Shown: positions 1 to 7,435, counted from the first letter of the stretch. The stretch is 14,024 nt of DNA from JAICKM01 sp035693165 (GCA_035693165.1 DASSGZ010000094.1:1-14024), one strand, 5' to 3'. Made by a program: numbers and translations. Notes: generated by a model not told the origin, from the letters alone.

Positions 1-167
1 ATCTCTGGCCGCCCGGCCCGCCGCAAGACCGAGCGTCCCACCGGCGGAAGCCGCCCCGGTTCCCCCGCCGGCACTATCGTCCGCACCGGCCGTTGAGTTC
101 CCGGTCGCGGCGCCGCCGTCCGCGCCGGCCACCATGGATTCCTCGCAGGTGCCGGCTGCGCCCGCCG
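1..167 (+). pseudogene. Inverted partial copy of the proline-rich eCIS gene
   Basis: On the plus strand this segment reads in frame, with codons starting at base 2, as the same Pro/Ala/Ser-rich peptide that the minus strand encodes at 338-172, with one Ser to Pro change. It has no start in the window and runs into the fold-back centre at 168. It is therefore a fragment of a second allele or copy of the gene at 74-2107, not an independent gene. Whether it exists in the genome or only in the assembly cannot be decided from this sequence. Confidence 0.6.
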
Positions 168-338
168 CTCGCGGCGGGCGCAGCCGGCACCTGCGAGGAA
201 TCCATGGTGGCCGGCGCGGACGGCGGCGCCGCGACTGGGAACTCAACGGCCGGTGCGGACGATAGTGCCGACGGGGGAACCGGGGCGGCTTCCGCCGGTG
301 GGACACTCGGTCTTGCGGCGGGCCGGGCGGCCAGGGAT
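1..338. repeat. Near-perfect fold-back inverted repeat at the window edge
   Basis: Bases 1-167 are the reverse complement of 172-338, around a 4-base centre CTCG at 168-171. I find four mismatches, all transitions: pairs 4/335, 35/304, 68/271 and 108/231. The arms reach base 1, so the repeat may continue outside the window. Both arms encode the same stretch of the proline-rich protein. Three of the four differences are silent in that frame and one changes Ser to Pro, so the arms look like two alleles rather than one sequence with random errors. No transposase or target-site duplication is visible. It may be a chimeric fold-back made during amplification or assembly, or a real inverted duplication. 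Confidence 0.92.
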
Positions 339-2107
339 TCCAGCGCGTGCCGGATCGGTTCCGGTAGGGGAATCGCTGTTGATACACGGTCCACCAGACG
401 GCTGAACAGGCCCGGATTTGCCGCGACGGGAAGATCGGCGGCCCCGCTCGCGGCCTCCGGCGAGGTTGCGGCTCGCGCGGGGGCGGCCAGCGGCATAGAG
501 AGCGGCGGCACGTCTGAGGACGGCGGGGCACTCGCGGCGGCTTCCACCACCTGCGGCGCTACGGCGACCGGCTCCTGATCCCAGGGCCGCGCGGGGCGGG
601 CCAGGAGATCGCCGGGCGCGACGAGATCACGATTGAGTTCGGTTGCCAGGTTGGCGGCCGGGCCGGTCCACAGCGGCGCGGGCGGCGGAGGCGGCGTGTA
701 GGCCAGGCGGACGACGTGCTGGGCAGCTTCCACCGTGGGCGGCGCGGTCGCGACCGGCGCCGATACCGGCGAACGCGGCAACACGACGGCAGGCTCCGGC
801 GCACCGGCCATCGCAACCGGCGTTGGGGCCGGGGTAGCGATACGCACCGGCGCGGCCACCGGCAACCAGCGGGGCGCGGGTTCGTCGTGCGCCGCCTCTT
901 CCCGAACCGGGGCCGGGCGGACCCGCCAGACCAGATCCTGATCCCAGCGCGTGGGCACCGGCACGGGCGGGGCGGCGGCGGCAGGCGGGCTTGCGGCCGC
1001 ACGCGGCAGCGGCGCCAGCGGGCCGAGCACCGGCGCCGTCACCAGCGGAGCCGGCGGCACAAGGGCCGGGCCGGGCGTGTAGCCGACCTGGATGCTGCTG
1101 GGCGGCGCGGTGGACAGGGCGGGCGCGCCGGACGCCACCGTGCTGCCGGTCGCAGCAGGCACCCGCTGCACCGGCGAGGTGGGCGCCGGAGCCGGGAGCG
1201 CCGTGCCACTCCCGGCAACAGGCGGGGGCTGGACCGCGGCTCCCGGCGGCAGGCTCACTCGCGGGCCGGCGGGCGGCGCATCGTCCACCGCCATGGGCGA
1301 GGCAACGGGCGGGCGGGTGCGCCAGACGAACGGGACCTCCGGCACGGGCGCGGGACCGAGAATCGTGAAGCCGGGCGCGGCGGGCAGAGCGGGGGCCTGG
1401 CCCATCCGGTAGGCGACCTGCCGCGCCAGGGCAATCGGCGGCGCGGGCGCGACCGGCGCCACCGGCGAGCGTGCCACCTGCTCCCACAGGGGCACCCGCT
1501 GGACCGGGGCGCTGGGCGCAGGCGTGGCCACCAGGAATGCCGGAGCAAGAGCGGCAAAGGGCTGAGGCGGGGACGGAGCGGATGGCACAAATGCAGCGCG
1601 CCCCGGCGGCGGAGTGACACTGCTCGGCGGTGGCGGAGGCGCGTAGCTCGGCGGCGAGAGCACGGAACCCGCGCTGCTCGAAGGCGCGACCGGGGCCGCG
1701 GGCGAAACGGGACGCGCGGGCGGGAAGGCGGGCGGTGTGGCCCGCGGCGCGAGGTACGTCGGGGCCTCTTCGCCCACATCGCTCGGCGGCGGGGCGGCGG
1801 GGCGCACTCGCCAGACCAGATCGAGGGCCGGGGGTCGGAGCGGCGCCGCCGACGAGGCGGTGCCCAGCGGCCTGCTCGCGGGCGGGAGATATCCCAGGCG
1901 CCGGGCGACGTGCTGCCAGAGGACCGCGGGGAGCAACGGGCGGGCGGCGGGACGCGCATACGGTCCGCCCAGCCGGGTCAGGATCGCCTGCACCATGCGC
2001 GCGGCCGCGCCGGCCGCCAGCATAACCATGCCGCCAGAGCCAGGCGCCGCCGGACGGGCCGCATTGCGACTCGCCTGGGGATCCGGGTTGTTACCGCGCG
2101 TGCTCAT
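74..2107 (-). CDS. Proline/alanine-rich repetitive eCIS-associated protein, 3' end disrupted
   Basis: This is the last eCIS operon gene in the window. It starts 3 bp after the stop of tail tube 2, with its Shine-Dalgarno TGAGGT inside the end of that gene. The protein is low-complexity Pro/Ala/Val. After a short N-terminal segment (about residues 26-75) with a non-polar stretch, it carries spaced repeats: DLVWRVRP at 96-103 and 391-398, a variant VWRTRP at 261-266, PVQRVP at 201-206 and 312-317, and LW-(Q/E)-VAR type motifs near 63-69 and 207-213. PVQRVP also occurs in the DUF4157 protein encoded two genes upstream. I recognise no catalytic domain. Its place in the operon suggests a flexible structural, adaptor or cargo-related protein, which is inference. 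From about residue 647 the frame runs into the fold-back, so the Arg-rich last 31 residues are probably not genuine and the true C-terminus is missing. Confidence 0.75.
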   Translation of the reverse strand: MSTRGNNPDPQASRNAARPAAPGSGGMVMLAAGAAARMVQAILTRLGGPYARPAARPLLPAVLWQHVARRLGYLPPASRPLGTASSAAPLRPPALDLVWRVRPAAPPPSDVGEEAPTYLAPRATPPAFPPARPVSPAAPVAPSSSAGSVLSPPSYAPPPPPSSVTPPPGRAAFVPSAPSPPQPFAALAPAFLVATPAPSAPVQRVPLWEQVARSPVAPVAPAPPIALARQVAYRMGQAPALPAAPGFTILGPAPVPEVPFVWRTRPPVASPMAVDDAPPAGPRVSLPPGAAVQPPPVAGSGTALPAPAPTSPVQRVPAATGSTVASGAPALSTAPPSSIQVGYTPGPALVPPAPLVTAPVLGPLAPLPRAAASPPAAAAPPVPVPTRWDQDLVWRVRPAPVREEAAHDEPAPRWLPVAAPVRIATPAPTPVAMAGAPEPAVVLPRSPVSAPVATAPPTVEAAQHVVRLAYTPPPPPAPLWTGPAANLATELNRDLVAPGDLLARPARPWDQEPVAVAPQVVEAAASAPPSSDVPPLSMPLAAPARAATSPEAASGAADLPVAANPGLFSRLVDRVSTAIPLPEPIRHALESLAARPAARPSVPPAEAAPVPPSALSSAPAVEFPVAAPPSAPATMDSSQVPAAPAASGGRSRHLRGIHGGRRGRRRRDRELNGRCGR

Positions 2108-2110
2108 CGG

Positions 2111-2554
2111 TTACCTCAGCAGTAACCCCTTGTGGGTCAATTTCAGCGTTTGCACCGCCGCCACGCTCTGGCCGGCGTTGAGTTGCGGGCCGGTCCACTT
2201 CACCGGCAGCGCCTCCTGGAACTCCCACGCCTGCGTCCGGTTACTCTTTTGATCGACCATGATAATCGACACATGCCGGCGCTGGAAGGGCGGCCCCTGG
2301 ATCACCTGCTTGTACCAGTTCCAGAGCTCCATCGAGGTGGTGATGCCGTTCTTCAGAGTAATGTCGGCCACCTTGGTGCGGCCCGGCAAGCGGTGGACAT
2401 GATCGTTGCGCCCGCCCTCCTGGTAATCGGTCACTTCGGTTTCGATATCCAGGCCCGACACCTCCTGGAAGATCGCCTCGGTTATGCCGTCGATCTCGAC
2501 GTAGAACCGGTAGGAGATCAGGACATCGGTTCGACTACTGGTGCCTGATGGCAT
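2111..2554 (-). CDS. eCIS tail tube protein 2 (gp19/PF06841 family)
   Basis: A 147-residue phage T4 gp19-like inner tube protein. These proteins stack as hexameric rings to form the tube inside the contractile sheath. Family features visible are the N-terminal strand YRFYVEIDGI, the core FQEVSGLDIETEVTDYQEGG, the PGRTK turn followed by a Lys-containing strand and ITTSMELWNWYKQV, and a C-terminal strand LKLTHKGLLLR. I chose the ATG at 2554, preceded by AAAGGACGG, rather than an in-frame GTG at 2593, because the resulting length matches typical tubes. It is the second tube paralogue of the operon and differs strongly in sequence from the one at 3810-4274. Two tubes are common in eCIS, where one usually joins the main tube to the baseplate; that role here is inferred. 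Confidence 0.9.
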   Translation of the reverse strand: MPSGTSSRTDVLISYRFYVEIDGITEAIFQEVSGLDIETEVTDYQEGGRNDHVHRLPGRTKVADITLKNGITTSMELWNWYKQVIQGPPFQRRHVSIIMVDQKSNRTQAWEFQEALPVKWTGPQLNAGQSVAAVQTLKLTHKGLLLR

Positions 2555-2597
2555 GGTGATTCCGTCCTTTACCTGCGCGCCGGAGGCCGGCACATGC

Positions 2598-3164
2598 TCA
2601 GCGCCAGCCGCGGGCGCACCGTTCGCGGTCGTTCAGCAGTTCCTGCACAAGCCGGCGGTAGACGCGCTCGGCCACTTCCTCCGGGTCGGGCGGCGCGGGC
2701 GCCCGGCGCGCGGCAGGGGCCTGCTGGGCCTGGAGCGCCGCCGCCTCCACCGCCACCGCCCGTGCCTCGCTGGCCGGCTGGCCGGAAGCCGATGCCGGGA
2801 CCCGCTGCACCGGCGCGGGCCGGCCTGCGGGCGCCGACAGCGGTAGCGGGGCCACCGGGGCCGCCCCGGTCTGCTCGACCGCATGGGTCATTTCGTGCGC
2901 CAGCAGCGCCACGCCCTCGGGCGTCAGCGGGTGGACGCGCGCGGGCTGCACATAGACATGGCGCCCGGCGGTGAAGGCCCGCGCGCCCAGCCGGGCGGCC
3001 AGATCGCCGGCCTGGCTTGTGTCGTGGACGCGCACATCGCTCAGCGACCGGCCGATCAGCCGGCTCACCCACGGGCCGGCGCCGGCCCGGTCGGGCGGGT
3101 TGCCCGCGAAGGCGCTATCCGGTTCGCGTTCCGTCTCGTCCATCGCCGCGTGTGCTCCGCTCAC
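2598..3164 (-). CDS. eCIS-associated DUF4157 protein with HEMTH metallopeptidase-like motif
   Basis: A 188-residue protein of the DUF4157 family, which is frequently linked to eCIS loci. The N-terminal domain (about 30-100) contains the family pattern SDVRVHD, then LGARAFTAGRHVYV, then LLAHEMTHAVEQ with a zincin-type HExxH at 90-94. A Pro/Ala linker holds PVQRVP at 118-123, a motif shared with the proline-rich protein downstream. The C-terminal helix (about 160-183, EEVAERVYRRLVQELL) resembles the tail of other eCIS DUF4157 proteins. The start is GTG at 3164: its last two bases and the next A form the TGA stop of the gene before it (GTGA overlap), implying translational coupling. An in-frame ATG at 3143 is a possible alternative. 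Peptidase activity is not demonstrated; a cargo or assembly role has been proposed for such proteins. Confidence 0.88.
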   Translation of the reverse strand: MSGAHAAMDETEREPDSAFAGNPPDRAGAGPWVSRLIGRSLSDVRVHDTSQAGDLAARLGARAFTAGRHVYVQPARVHPLTPEGVALLAHEMTHAVEQTGAAPVAPLPLSAPAGRPAPVQRVPASASGQPASEARAVAVEAAALQAQQAPAARRAPAPPDPEEVAERVYRRLVQELLNDRERCARGWR

Positions 3165-3322
3165 TCTTCGACGTTAAGCTGCCGGTTGATGCCGGCGATC
3201 TGCTCCACCCACGCCCGCCGCTCGTGGTGCTCCAGCTCTAAGATCTCCTGGCGCGGCCAGTGGAAATAATAGGCGATATAGGCTACCTCTTCCCGGAGCT
3301 GATCGAGAGGGTAGCCGGTTAT
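3161..3322 (-). CDS. Small DUF6760-like eCIS protein, apparent ATA start
   Basis: A 53-residue frame. It begins ITGYPLDQLREEVAYIAYYF, continues HWPRQEILELEHHERRAWV and ends at a TGA that overlaps the GTG of the DUF4157 gene. The GYPLD...EEVAYIAY.FHW pattern is what I recognise from small conserved eCIS proteins annotated DUF6760, which normally start with Met just before the GYPL segment. Here no in-frame ATG, GTG or TTG exists between the preceding in-frame TGA and that segment. The codon at the expected start is ATA (3320-3322), overlapping the TAA stop of the upstream gene (ATAA, compare the usual ATGA). A GGCGGGGGG run directly precedes it. It may be a non-canonical start by reinitiation, or an ATG to ATA change or base error. 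Its role in the particle is unknown; it is probably a tail or baseplate accessory. Confidence 0.8.
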   Translation of the reverse strand: MTGYPLDQLREEVAYIAYYFHWPRQEILELEHHERRAWVEQIAGINRQLNVEE

Positions 3323-3717
3323 CCCCCCGCCGGCACCAACTCCACTTCAAACTCGTGGTTGCAGTGCGGGCACTGGGCGGGAATGGTGACGTGTTCCGCC
3401 TCGTTGATGCGCCGATAGAAGTCCTGCAAATAGGCGAAATCGGCGGAAAACAGCTTCTCGATCACGCCGGTGTGCACGTCTTCGAGCGTGCCCAGCTTGG
3501 TGATCACCTTCGACAGCAGCACCACGGTCAGATACGCCTGGTTCTGCTTGACGCGCATATCGCGCATCGGCGTGATCTCGTCCATGGCCGTCGCCAGGCG
3601 CATCACGCCGTGGCGGTGCAGGTTGCCGTCGCTATCGACGTAGCCGCGCGGCAAAGTGAATTCATATTCGGTCTGCAACCCCTTTTCGGCGCGGGGTTTG
3701 CTGTTCGTGCCGACCAT
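3319..3717 (-). CDS. eCIS phage tail assembly protein-like
   Basis: A 132-residue protein of the kind found between tube and baseplate genes in contractile tail loci and annotated as phage tail assembly protein. The central part (about 35-110) has the pattern MRLATAMDEITPMRD, then a helical segment with the run LTVVLLSKVITKLGTL, typical of tail assembly chaperones related to gpE/gp41-like proteins. The C-terminus carries CPHC at 116-119, half of a zinc-ribbon knuckle, followed by NHEFEVEL. Only one Cys pair is present, so a metal site would need dimerisation or the nearby His residues. The start ATG at 3717 has GGAG 6 nt upstream. Its stop overlaps the next gene. By analogy it helps tube polymerisation or length control, which is inference. 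Confidence 0.75.
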   Translation of the reverse strand: MVGTNSKPRAEKGLQTEYEFTLPRGYVDSDGNLHRHGVMRLATAMDEITPMRDMRVKQNQAYLTVVLLSKVITKLGTLEDVHTGVIEKLFSADFAYLQDFYRRINEAEHVTIPAQCPHCNHEFEVELVPAGG

Positions 3718-3809
3718 ACTTTGCTCCGATCAATGAACAGGGCTGGGGCAAGGGGGCCGCCCGCCGTGGGGTGCGCCCCCTTGCCCCGCAGAATCGCGGA
3801 ACGCCGGGT

Positions 3810-4274
3810 CTACTTGACGCGGGTCAGCTTCTCGTGCACGATCTCCAGCTCCTCGACGCCCACCTCGTTGGTCGACGAGTTCATCGAGGGGCCGCTGATC
3901 TTGCGCGGCCAGGCGCGGATGAAGTTCCAGCGGGCCACTTCGGCGCCGGTCTGGTCCACCATGACGATCGAGCCGTTGGCGCGGGCCTGATCGACCTGGC
4001 CTTCCTCGACCATCTTGCGCCACTTCCAGGCATCCATCGAGTCGGTGATGCCGCGCTTGAGGTTGATGACCTGCCACTTCAGGCGGCCGGGAACCGCCTG
4101 GATCGTGTGGAAGTCGCCTTTCATCGAGGCTTTGTACTCGACCAGCTCGGTTTCGGAGCCGAGGCCGCTGCACTCGCGGAACACCATGTTGTCCAGGTGG
4201 CCGTCCACGCTGACAAAGAAGTTGGCTTGTACTAGGGGGTCCTTGCGGACGCCACCACCATCCATACCGGGCAT
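3810..4274 (-). CDS. eCIS tail tube protein 1 (gp19/PF06841 family)
   Basis: A 154-residue inner tube protein lying directly downstream of the sheath gene, the usual position of the main eCIS tube (Afp1/Pvc1-like). Visible features are the N-terminal strand ANFFVSVDG, the core FRECSGLGSETELVEYKA, PGRLKWQVINLKRGITDSMD with the downstream WKWRKM helix, a DQTGAEVARWNFIRAWPRK segment and a charged C-terminal strand. It starts at an ATG with an excellent Shine-Dalgarno (AGGGAGGT, 8 nt spacing), as expected for a protein needed in many copies. The gap to the sheath stop is only 29 bp. A 92-bp spacer (3718-3809) separates it from the tail assembly gene. Confidence 0.93.
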   Translation of the reverse strand: MPGMDGGGVRKDPLVQANFFVSVDGHLDNMVFRECSGLGSETELVEYKASMKGDFHTIQAVPGRLKWQVINLKRGITDSMDAWKWRKMVEEGQVDQARANGSIVMVDQTGAEVARWNFIRAWPRKISGPSMNSSTNEVGVEELEIVHEKLTRVK

Positions 4275-4303
4275 TGTGCGTTACCTCCCTTGTAGTAGGC
4301 TGC

Positions 4304-5911
4304 TTACTCGCTGGCCGACCCGCCGCCCTGCCACTGGCTCAGGCGGATAATCACGAACTCGGCGGGCTTCACCGGCGCGATGCCGATTTCCACGATCAGT
4401 TGGCCGACATCGCGCACCTCGACGGGATTGTTCTCCGCGTCGCACTTGACGTAGAAGGCCTCGCTCGCCGTGTTGCCGAAGAGCGCGCCGTCGCGCCAGG
4501 TGCGGACCAGGAAGGCCGAAATGTCGCGCTTGACGCGCTCCCAGAGGTCCATGTCGTTCGGCTCGAAGACCACCCACTGCGTCCCGCGCTGCAACGACTC
4601 TTCTACATAGTTAAACAGCCGGCGCACGTTCAGGTAGCGCCAGGCCGGGTCGCTGGAGAGGGTGCGCGCGCCCCAGACGCGGATGCCGCGACCGGGGAAG
4701 CTGCGGATGACGTTGATGCCCTCCGGGTTCAGGATGGCCTGCTCCGAGGAGGTGGTCTGGTATTCGAGGCCGATGCAGCCGGCGATGACCTCGTTGGCCG
4801 GGGCCTTGTGCACGCCGCGCTGCGAGTCGCTGCGCGACCAGATGCCGGCCATGTGGCCGCACGGGGGCACCATGATGCTGCCGCCGCTGACCGGATCGGC
4901 CACCTTGATCCACGGGTAGTAGAGCGCGCCGTACTTGGAGTCGTAGTTGACTTCCTTCATGCGCCAGTCGCGGATCTGCTGCGGGGTCATGCCGGGCGGG
5001 CTGTCGAGGATGGCGACGCGGTTGCCCATGTTCTGGGCGTGGTCCAGCATGGCCTGCTGCACCGCCTGGACGCCTTCCATGTTGATGCGGCCCGACTGAT
5101 AAAGCGCCATGAGGTCGGGGAAGCAGACGATCTTGGCATCTTCGGCCACTTCCAGGCCGTTGACGCCGCTGCGTTGCGCGGCATCGCCGACCAGCAGATC
5201 GGTGCCGACAGCGGCACGCTCGGCGGGCAGCGCGGCGTCGGCGGGCAGGCTGAGCGGATAAGCGCCCGGCAAGGGCATGCGGTCCACGGGGCTGCCCGGC
5301 ATCTCGCGCTCGGCCACGCGCACGAGCTTGGACTCGGCGTTGACGACATCGACCACGTTGCGCACGCTGCGGCCCTTGCGCAGGGTCACGTTCTCGAAGC
5401 GCTCGGTGCTGTCGCCTTGCTTCACCTGCAGGGTGAAGCTGTCGTCGGGGGGCGGCGGCTGGCCTTCGGTGGCCGCCGCGGGCAAGACATCGACCTTGAT
5501 CGCGCTGCCCGCCGACCCGGCCTCGCGAGCGGTGATTTCGAGGCCCATGGCGCCGCCGCCGATCTTGGCGGGCAGTTGGGCGGTCGCGGTGGGCAACTGG
5601 CGCTGGGCGGCGCGGCTCGCGTTGCCGTCGGCGGCGTCGACATTGCCCAGGGGCAGGCGCGTCACATAGCAGGACGAGCCGCCGTTATTGAAGAAGCCAT
5701 ATACGGCGTGGGCCAGGAACCCACCAGGAATGAATGCGCCGAAAGTGTTGACGAACTGGGTCCAGTTGGCAATATACCGAGGCTCGTTAATGGGTCCGCG
5801 TTCGGCAAACCCGACGAAGGCGGCAAGCGACGTGCCGACGCCTTCAATAGGCTTGCTACCCTTGTCGACCTCCTCGACGTAAACGCCTGGGGTCAGGTAA
5901 GTCGTGGCCAT
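4304..5911 (-). CDS. eCIS contractile tail sheath protein
   Basis: A 535-residue sheath subunit, which surrounds the tube and contracts to drive it into a target membrane. The N-terminus, TYLTPGVYVEEVDKGSKPIE followed by GVGTSLAAFVGFAERGP, is the hallmark of the phage tail sheath family. The C-terminal domain shows ERVKRDISAFLVRTWRDGAL and ends IAPVKPAEFVIIRLSQW, the strand exchanged between neighbouring subunits. The region around residues 95-215 is a more variable inserted domain. ATG at 5911 was chosen because AAGGA lies 6 nt upstream and the protein then starts MATTYLTPG; an in-frame ATG at 5929 would add six residues. Only one sheath gene is present in the window. Confidence 0.95.
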   Translation of the reverse strand: MATTYLTPGVYVEEVDKGSKPIEGVGTSLAAFVGFAERGPINEPRYIANWTQFVNTFGAFIPGGFLAHAVYGFFNNGGSSCYVTRLPLGNVDAADGNASRAAQRQLPTATAQLPAKIGGGAMGLEITAREAGSAGSAIKVDVLPAAATEGQPPPPDDSFTLQVKQGDSTERFENVTLRKGRSVRNVVDVVNAESKLVRVAEREMPGSPVDRMPLPGAYPLSLPADAALPAERAAVGTDLLVGDAAQRSGVNGLEVAEDAKIVCFPDLMALYQSGRINMEGVQAVQQAMLDHAQNMGNRVAILDSPPGMTPQQIRDWRMKEVNYDSKYGALYYPWIKVADPVSGGSIMVPPCGHMAGIWSRSDSQRGVHKAPANEVIAGCIGLEYQTTSSEQAILNPEGINVIRSFPGRGIRVWGARTLSSDPAWRYLNVRRLFNYVEESLQRGTQWVVFEPNDMDLWERVKRDISAFLVRTWRDGALFGNTASEAFYVKCDAENNPVEVRDVGQLIVEIGIAPVKPAEFVIIRLSQWQGGGSASE

Positions 5912-5977
5912 GAATCTTCCTTTCCACATGGGCTAGTACTACTGATCAGGGTTCTTACGCGCAATCGCCTATTCGCG

Positions 5978-6967
5978 TCACCTCCTTCGGCTTTTGCCGG
6001 TTGCCGGCGAAGCCGGGGGCGACCCGGCCTCGTCGCTAGGCGCGGTCGGGGGGGGCCCCGCCGTGCTACTGCGGGCCGCAGGCGCACCGGGATCGGGCAG
6101 GACGAGGTCGTACCCCTCGCCCGGCACGTCGATGGTGCGCTCGGCCTGGGCCGTCGCGGTCGTGGCACGCAACGTATAGCGCCCGCGCGGCACACGATCA
6201 AAGGCAAACCGCCCCACCGCGTCGGTCACTACGCGGAGTCCCCGTTCGACGAGAAGCACCTCGGCGCCGGGGACCACGGCCTCGGACTCGCCGCCCTCCC
6301 GCACCCAGCCGCCGAACTGCACGGTGCGCAGCTCGTCCGGGGGCGAGTCGCCGGTGCCCAGCCGGGTGCGCACCCGGCGCGTCAGCACCAGCGGCACCTC
6401 GGTCAACCAGTCGGGATCGAGCGGCAATGTGACGATATAATGAAAGCCCGCCCGGATGGGGCCTTCCATGCTGCTCCAGAAATCGGAGGGGTTCTTGATC
6501 GGGGAATCGGGCTGGGCTGTCTTGGTGGGGAAGGGCCAGTCCTGGCCGGCCAGGCTGCCCTTGAGGCACTCGACCGGGATGGTGTTGTAGCGCATGAGGG
6601 CACCGAGCACCCGCCAGAGGAGCTGGTGTTCGTCTTCAGGTGCGTTGGCCCAGGCGGTGACCATGTAGCAGGCGTCGAGCCGGAAGGGCATCCGCCGCCG
6701 GGTGACGCCGGGCACCTCATGTGCCGCGCCGTTGCGCCGCCCGCCCAGGTGGCGATCGAGTTCCCACTGGTTGTTGCGTAGATCCTGGTTCTCCACCAGG
6801 TGATAGAGGTAGCAGTTGACGGTGGGCCGGGCCAGTGACGCGCTCCACTCGGCGGTCGGCGCATCGAAGGCCACGTCGATTTCGGAGATGTCCAGCGGGA
6901 CGCCCTTGATGAGGAGCTCTTTGATCGTTTCGTCCAGGTCGGTCAGCACGCCCGGTACTCCATCCAT
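5978..6967 (-). CDS. eCIS DUF4255 (Pvc16/Afp16-type cap) protein with C-terminal beta-sandwich
   Basis: A 329-residue protein and the first structural gene of the operon. Residues about 5-200 fit the DUF4255/Pvc16 N-terminal domain: DLDETIKELL near the start, VAFDAPTAEWSASLARPTVN with NCYLYHLVEN, RMPFRLDACYMVTAWA and DEHQLLWRVLGALM. Afp16/Pvc16 proteins terminate the tube and sheath at the distal end. Residues about 215-290 form a carboxypeptidase-regulatory-like beta-sandwich: VPGAEVLLVERGLRVVTDA, then GRFAFDRVPRGRYTLRAT. The tail beyond about 290 is Pro/Ser/Ala-rich and probably disordered. Its ATG has only a weak upstream GAGGG. The leader ahead of it is long, and the gap to the sheath is 66 bp. 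Confidence 0.88.
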   Translation of the reverse strand: MDGVPGVLTDLDETIKELLIKGVPLDISEIDVAFDAPTAEWSASLARPTVNCYLYHLVENQDLRNNQWELDRHLGGRRNGAAHEVPGVTRRRMPFRLDACYMVTAWANAPEDEHQLLWRVLGALMRYNTIPVECLKGSLAGQDWPFPTKTAQPDSPIKNPSDFWSSMEGPIRAGFHYIVTLPLDPDWLTEVPLVLTRRVRTRLGTGDSPPDELRTVQFGGWVREGGESEAVVPGAEVLLVERGLRVVTDAVGRFAFDRVPRGRYTLRATTATAQAERTIDVPGEGYDLVLPDPGAPAARSSTAGPPPTAPSDEAGSPPASPATGKSRRR

Positions 6968-7406
6968 TCTATGGCGCCCTCGCCAATGAGGATCGCGCCA
7001 GTCACCGCCGTCTCACCCAGTCTAATGCGCCGGGCAGGATCCGGTTACGGTCGGTCTGTCTGGAGGTTGCTTGCCTTGGTGGGAGGGTCCCCAGGTTCGG
7101 TGAATAGCGTAGCGCCCGCCGAATCCCTACTGTTGATGGGAAGGTCTCCAACCGCCCTCTCCGTGCCGTGGCCCCATCCAGCCGCGGCAAGATGCGGTCG
7201 CCAAAATCGATAAGTGCCGAATTGCGCAAAACCGATAACGGAATGCACGATACCAGAACAGAACCGGATATTGAAGAGATTGCTGCAGAATCGAATAATG
7301 GAACTACGAAAAAAGAGACAGGTGTGCCGGGGGTGGACGGCGCCGAGAAAAGAGCAGGTGGGGTGGAAGTCAAACCAGCGTGGCGTGTCCCTTACCGTAC
7401 GTGCTT
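6968..7406 (-). other. Long leader / intergenic region ahead of the eCIS operon
   Basis: About 430 bases lie between the promoter at 7407-7435 and the first eCIS start codon. Base composition is lower in GC than its surroundings at 7200-7320, with several A- or T-rich runs. Open frames here are short, start at non-ATG codons or lack Shine-Dalgarno sequences, and resemble no family I know. I see no tRNA, riboswitch or clear intrinsic terminator. Read as a transcript it would be an unusually long 5' untranslated region that could hold regulation. Confidence 0.5.
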
Positions 7407-7435
7407 ATGATACTCGTTCCCCGGAGGGTTGTCAA
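7407..7435 (-). promoter_or_regulatory. Sigma70-type promoter for the eCIS operon
   Basis: On the minus strand a perfect -35 TTGACA (7430-7435) is followed, after exactly 17 bases, by TATCAT (7407-7412), one base from the consensus -10. It points toward the DUF4255-sheath-tube operon, with transcription expected to start near 7400. It lies in the least GC-rich part of the intergenic region. No other equally good promoter is seen before 6967. Confidence 0.75.

Noticed and set aside
1..338. Terminal inverted repeats of an insertion sequence
   Set aside because: The arms lie head to head with a 4-base centre, encode the eCIS gene itself, and no transposase is present.
716..2125. Long Arg/Gly-rich open frame on the plus strand opposite the proline-rich gene
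   Set aside because: Its extreme Arg/Gly/His composition comes from the complement of Pro/Ala codons; it has no ribosome-binding site or domain.
4274..6781. Very long open frame on the plus strand opposite the sheath and DUF4255 genes
   Set aside because: It is an antisense shadow produced by GC-rich codons; the His/Arg/Ala/Gly-rich translation matches no family, while the minus strand gives clear sheath and cap proteins.
7002..7373. Possible small gene in the eCIS leader (minus strand, 123 codons)
   Set aside because: It would start at TTG without a ribosome-binding site, and its composition and lack of motifs look non-coding.
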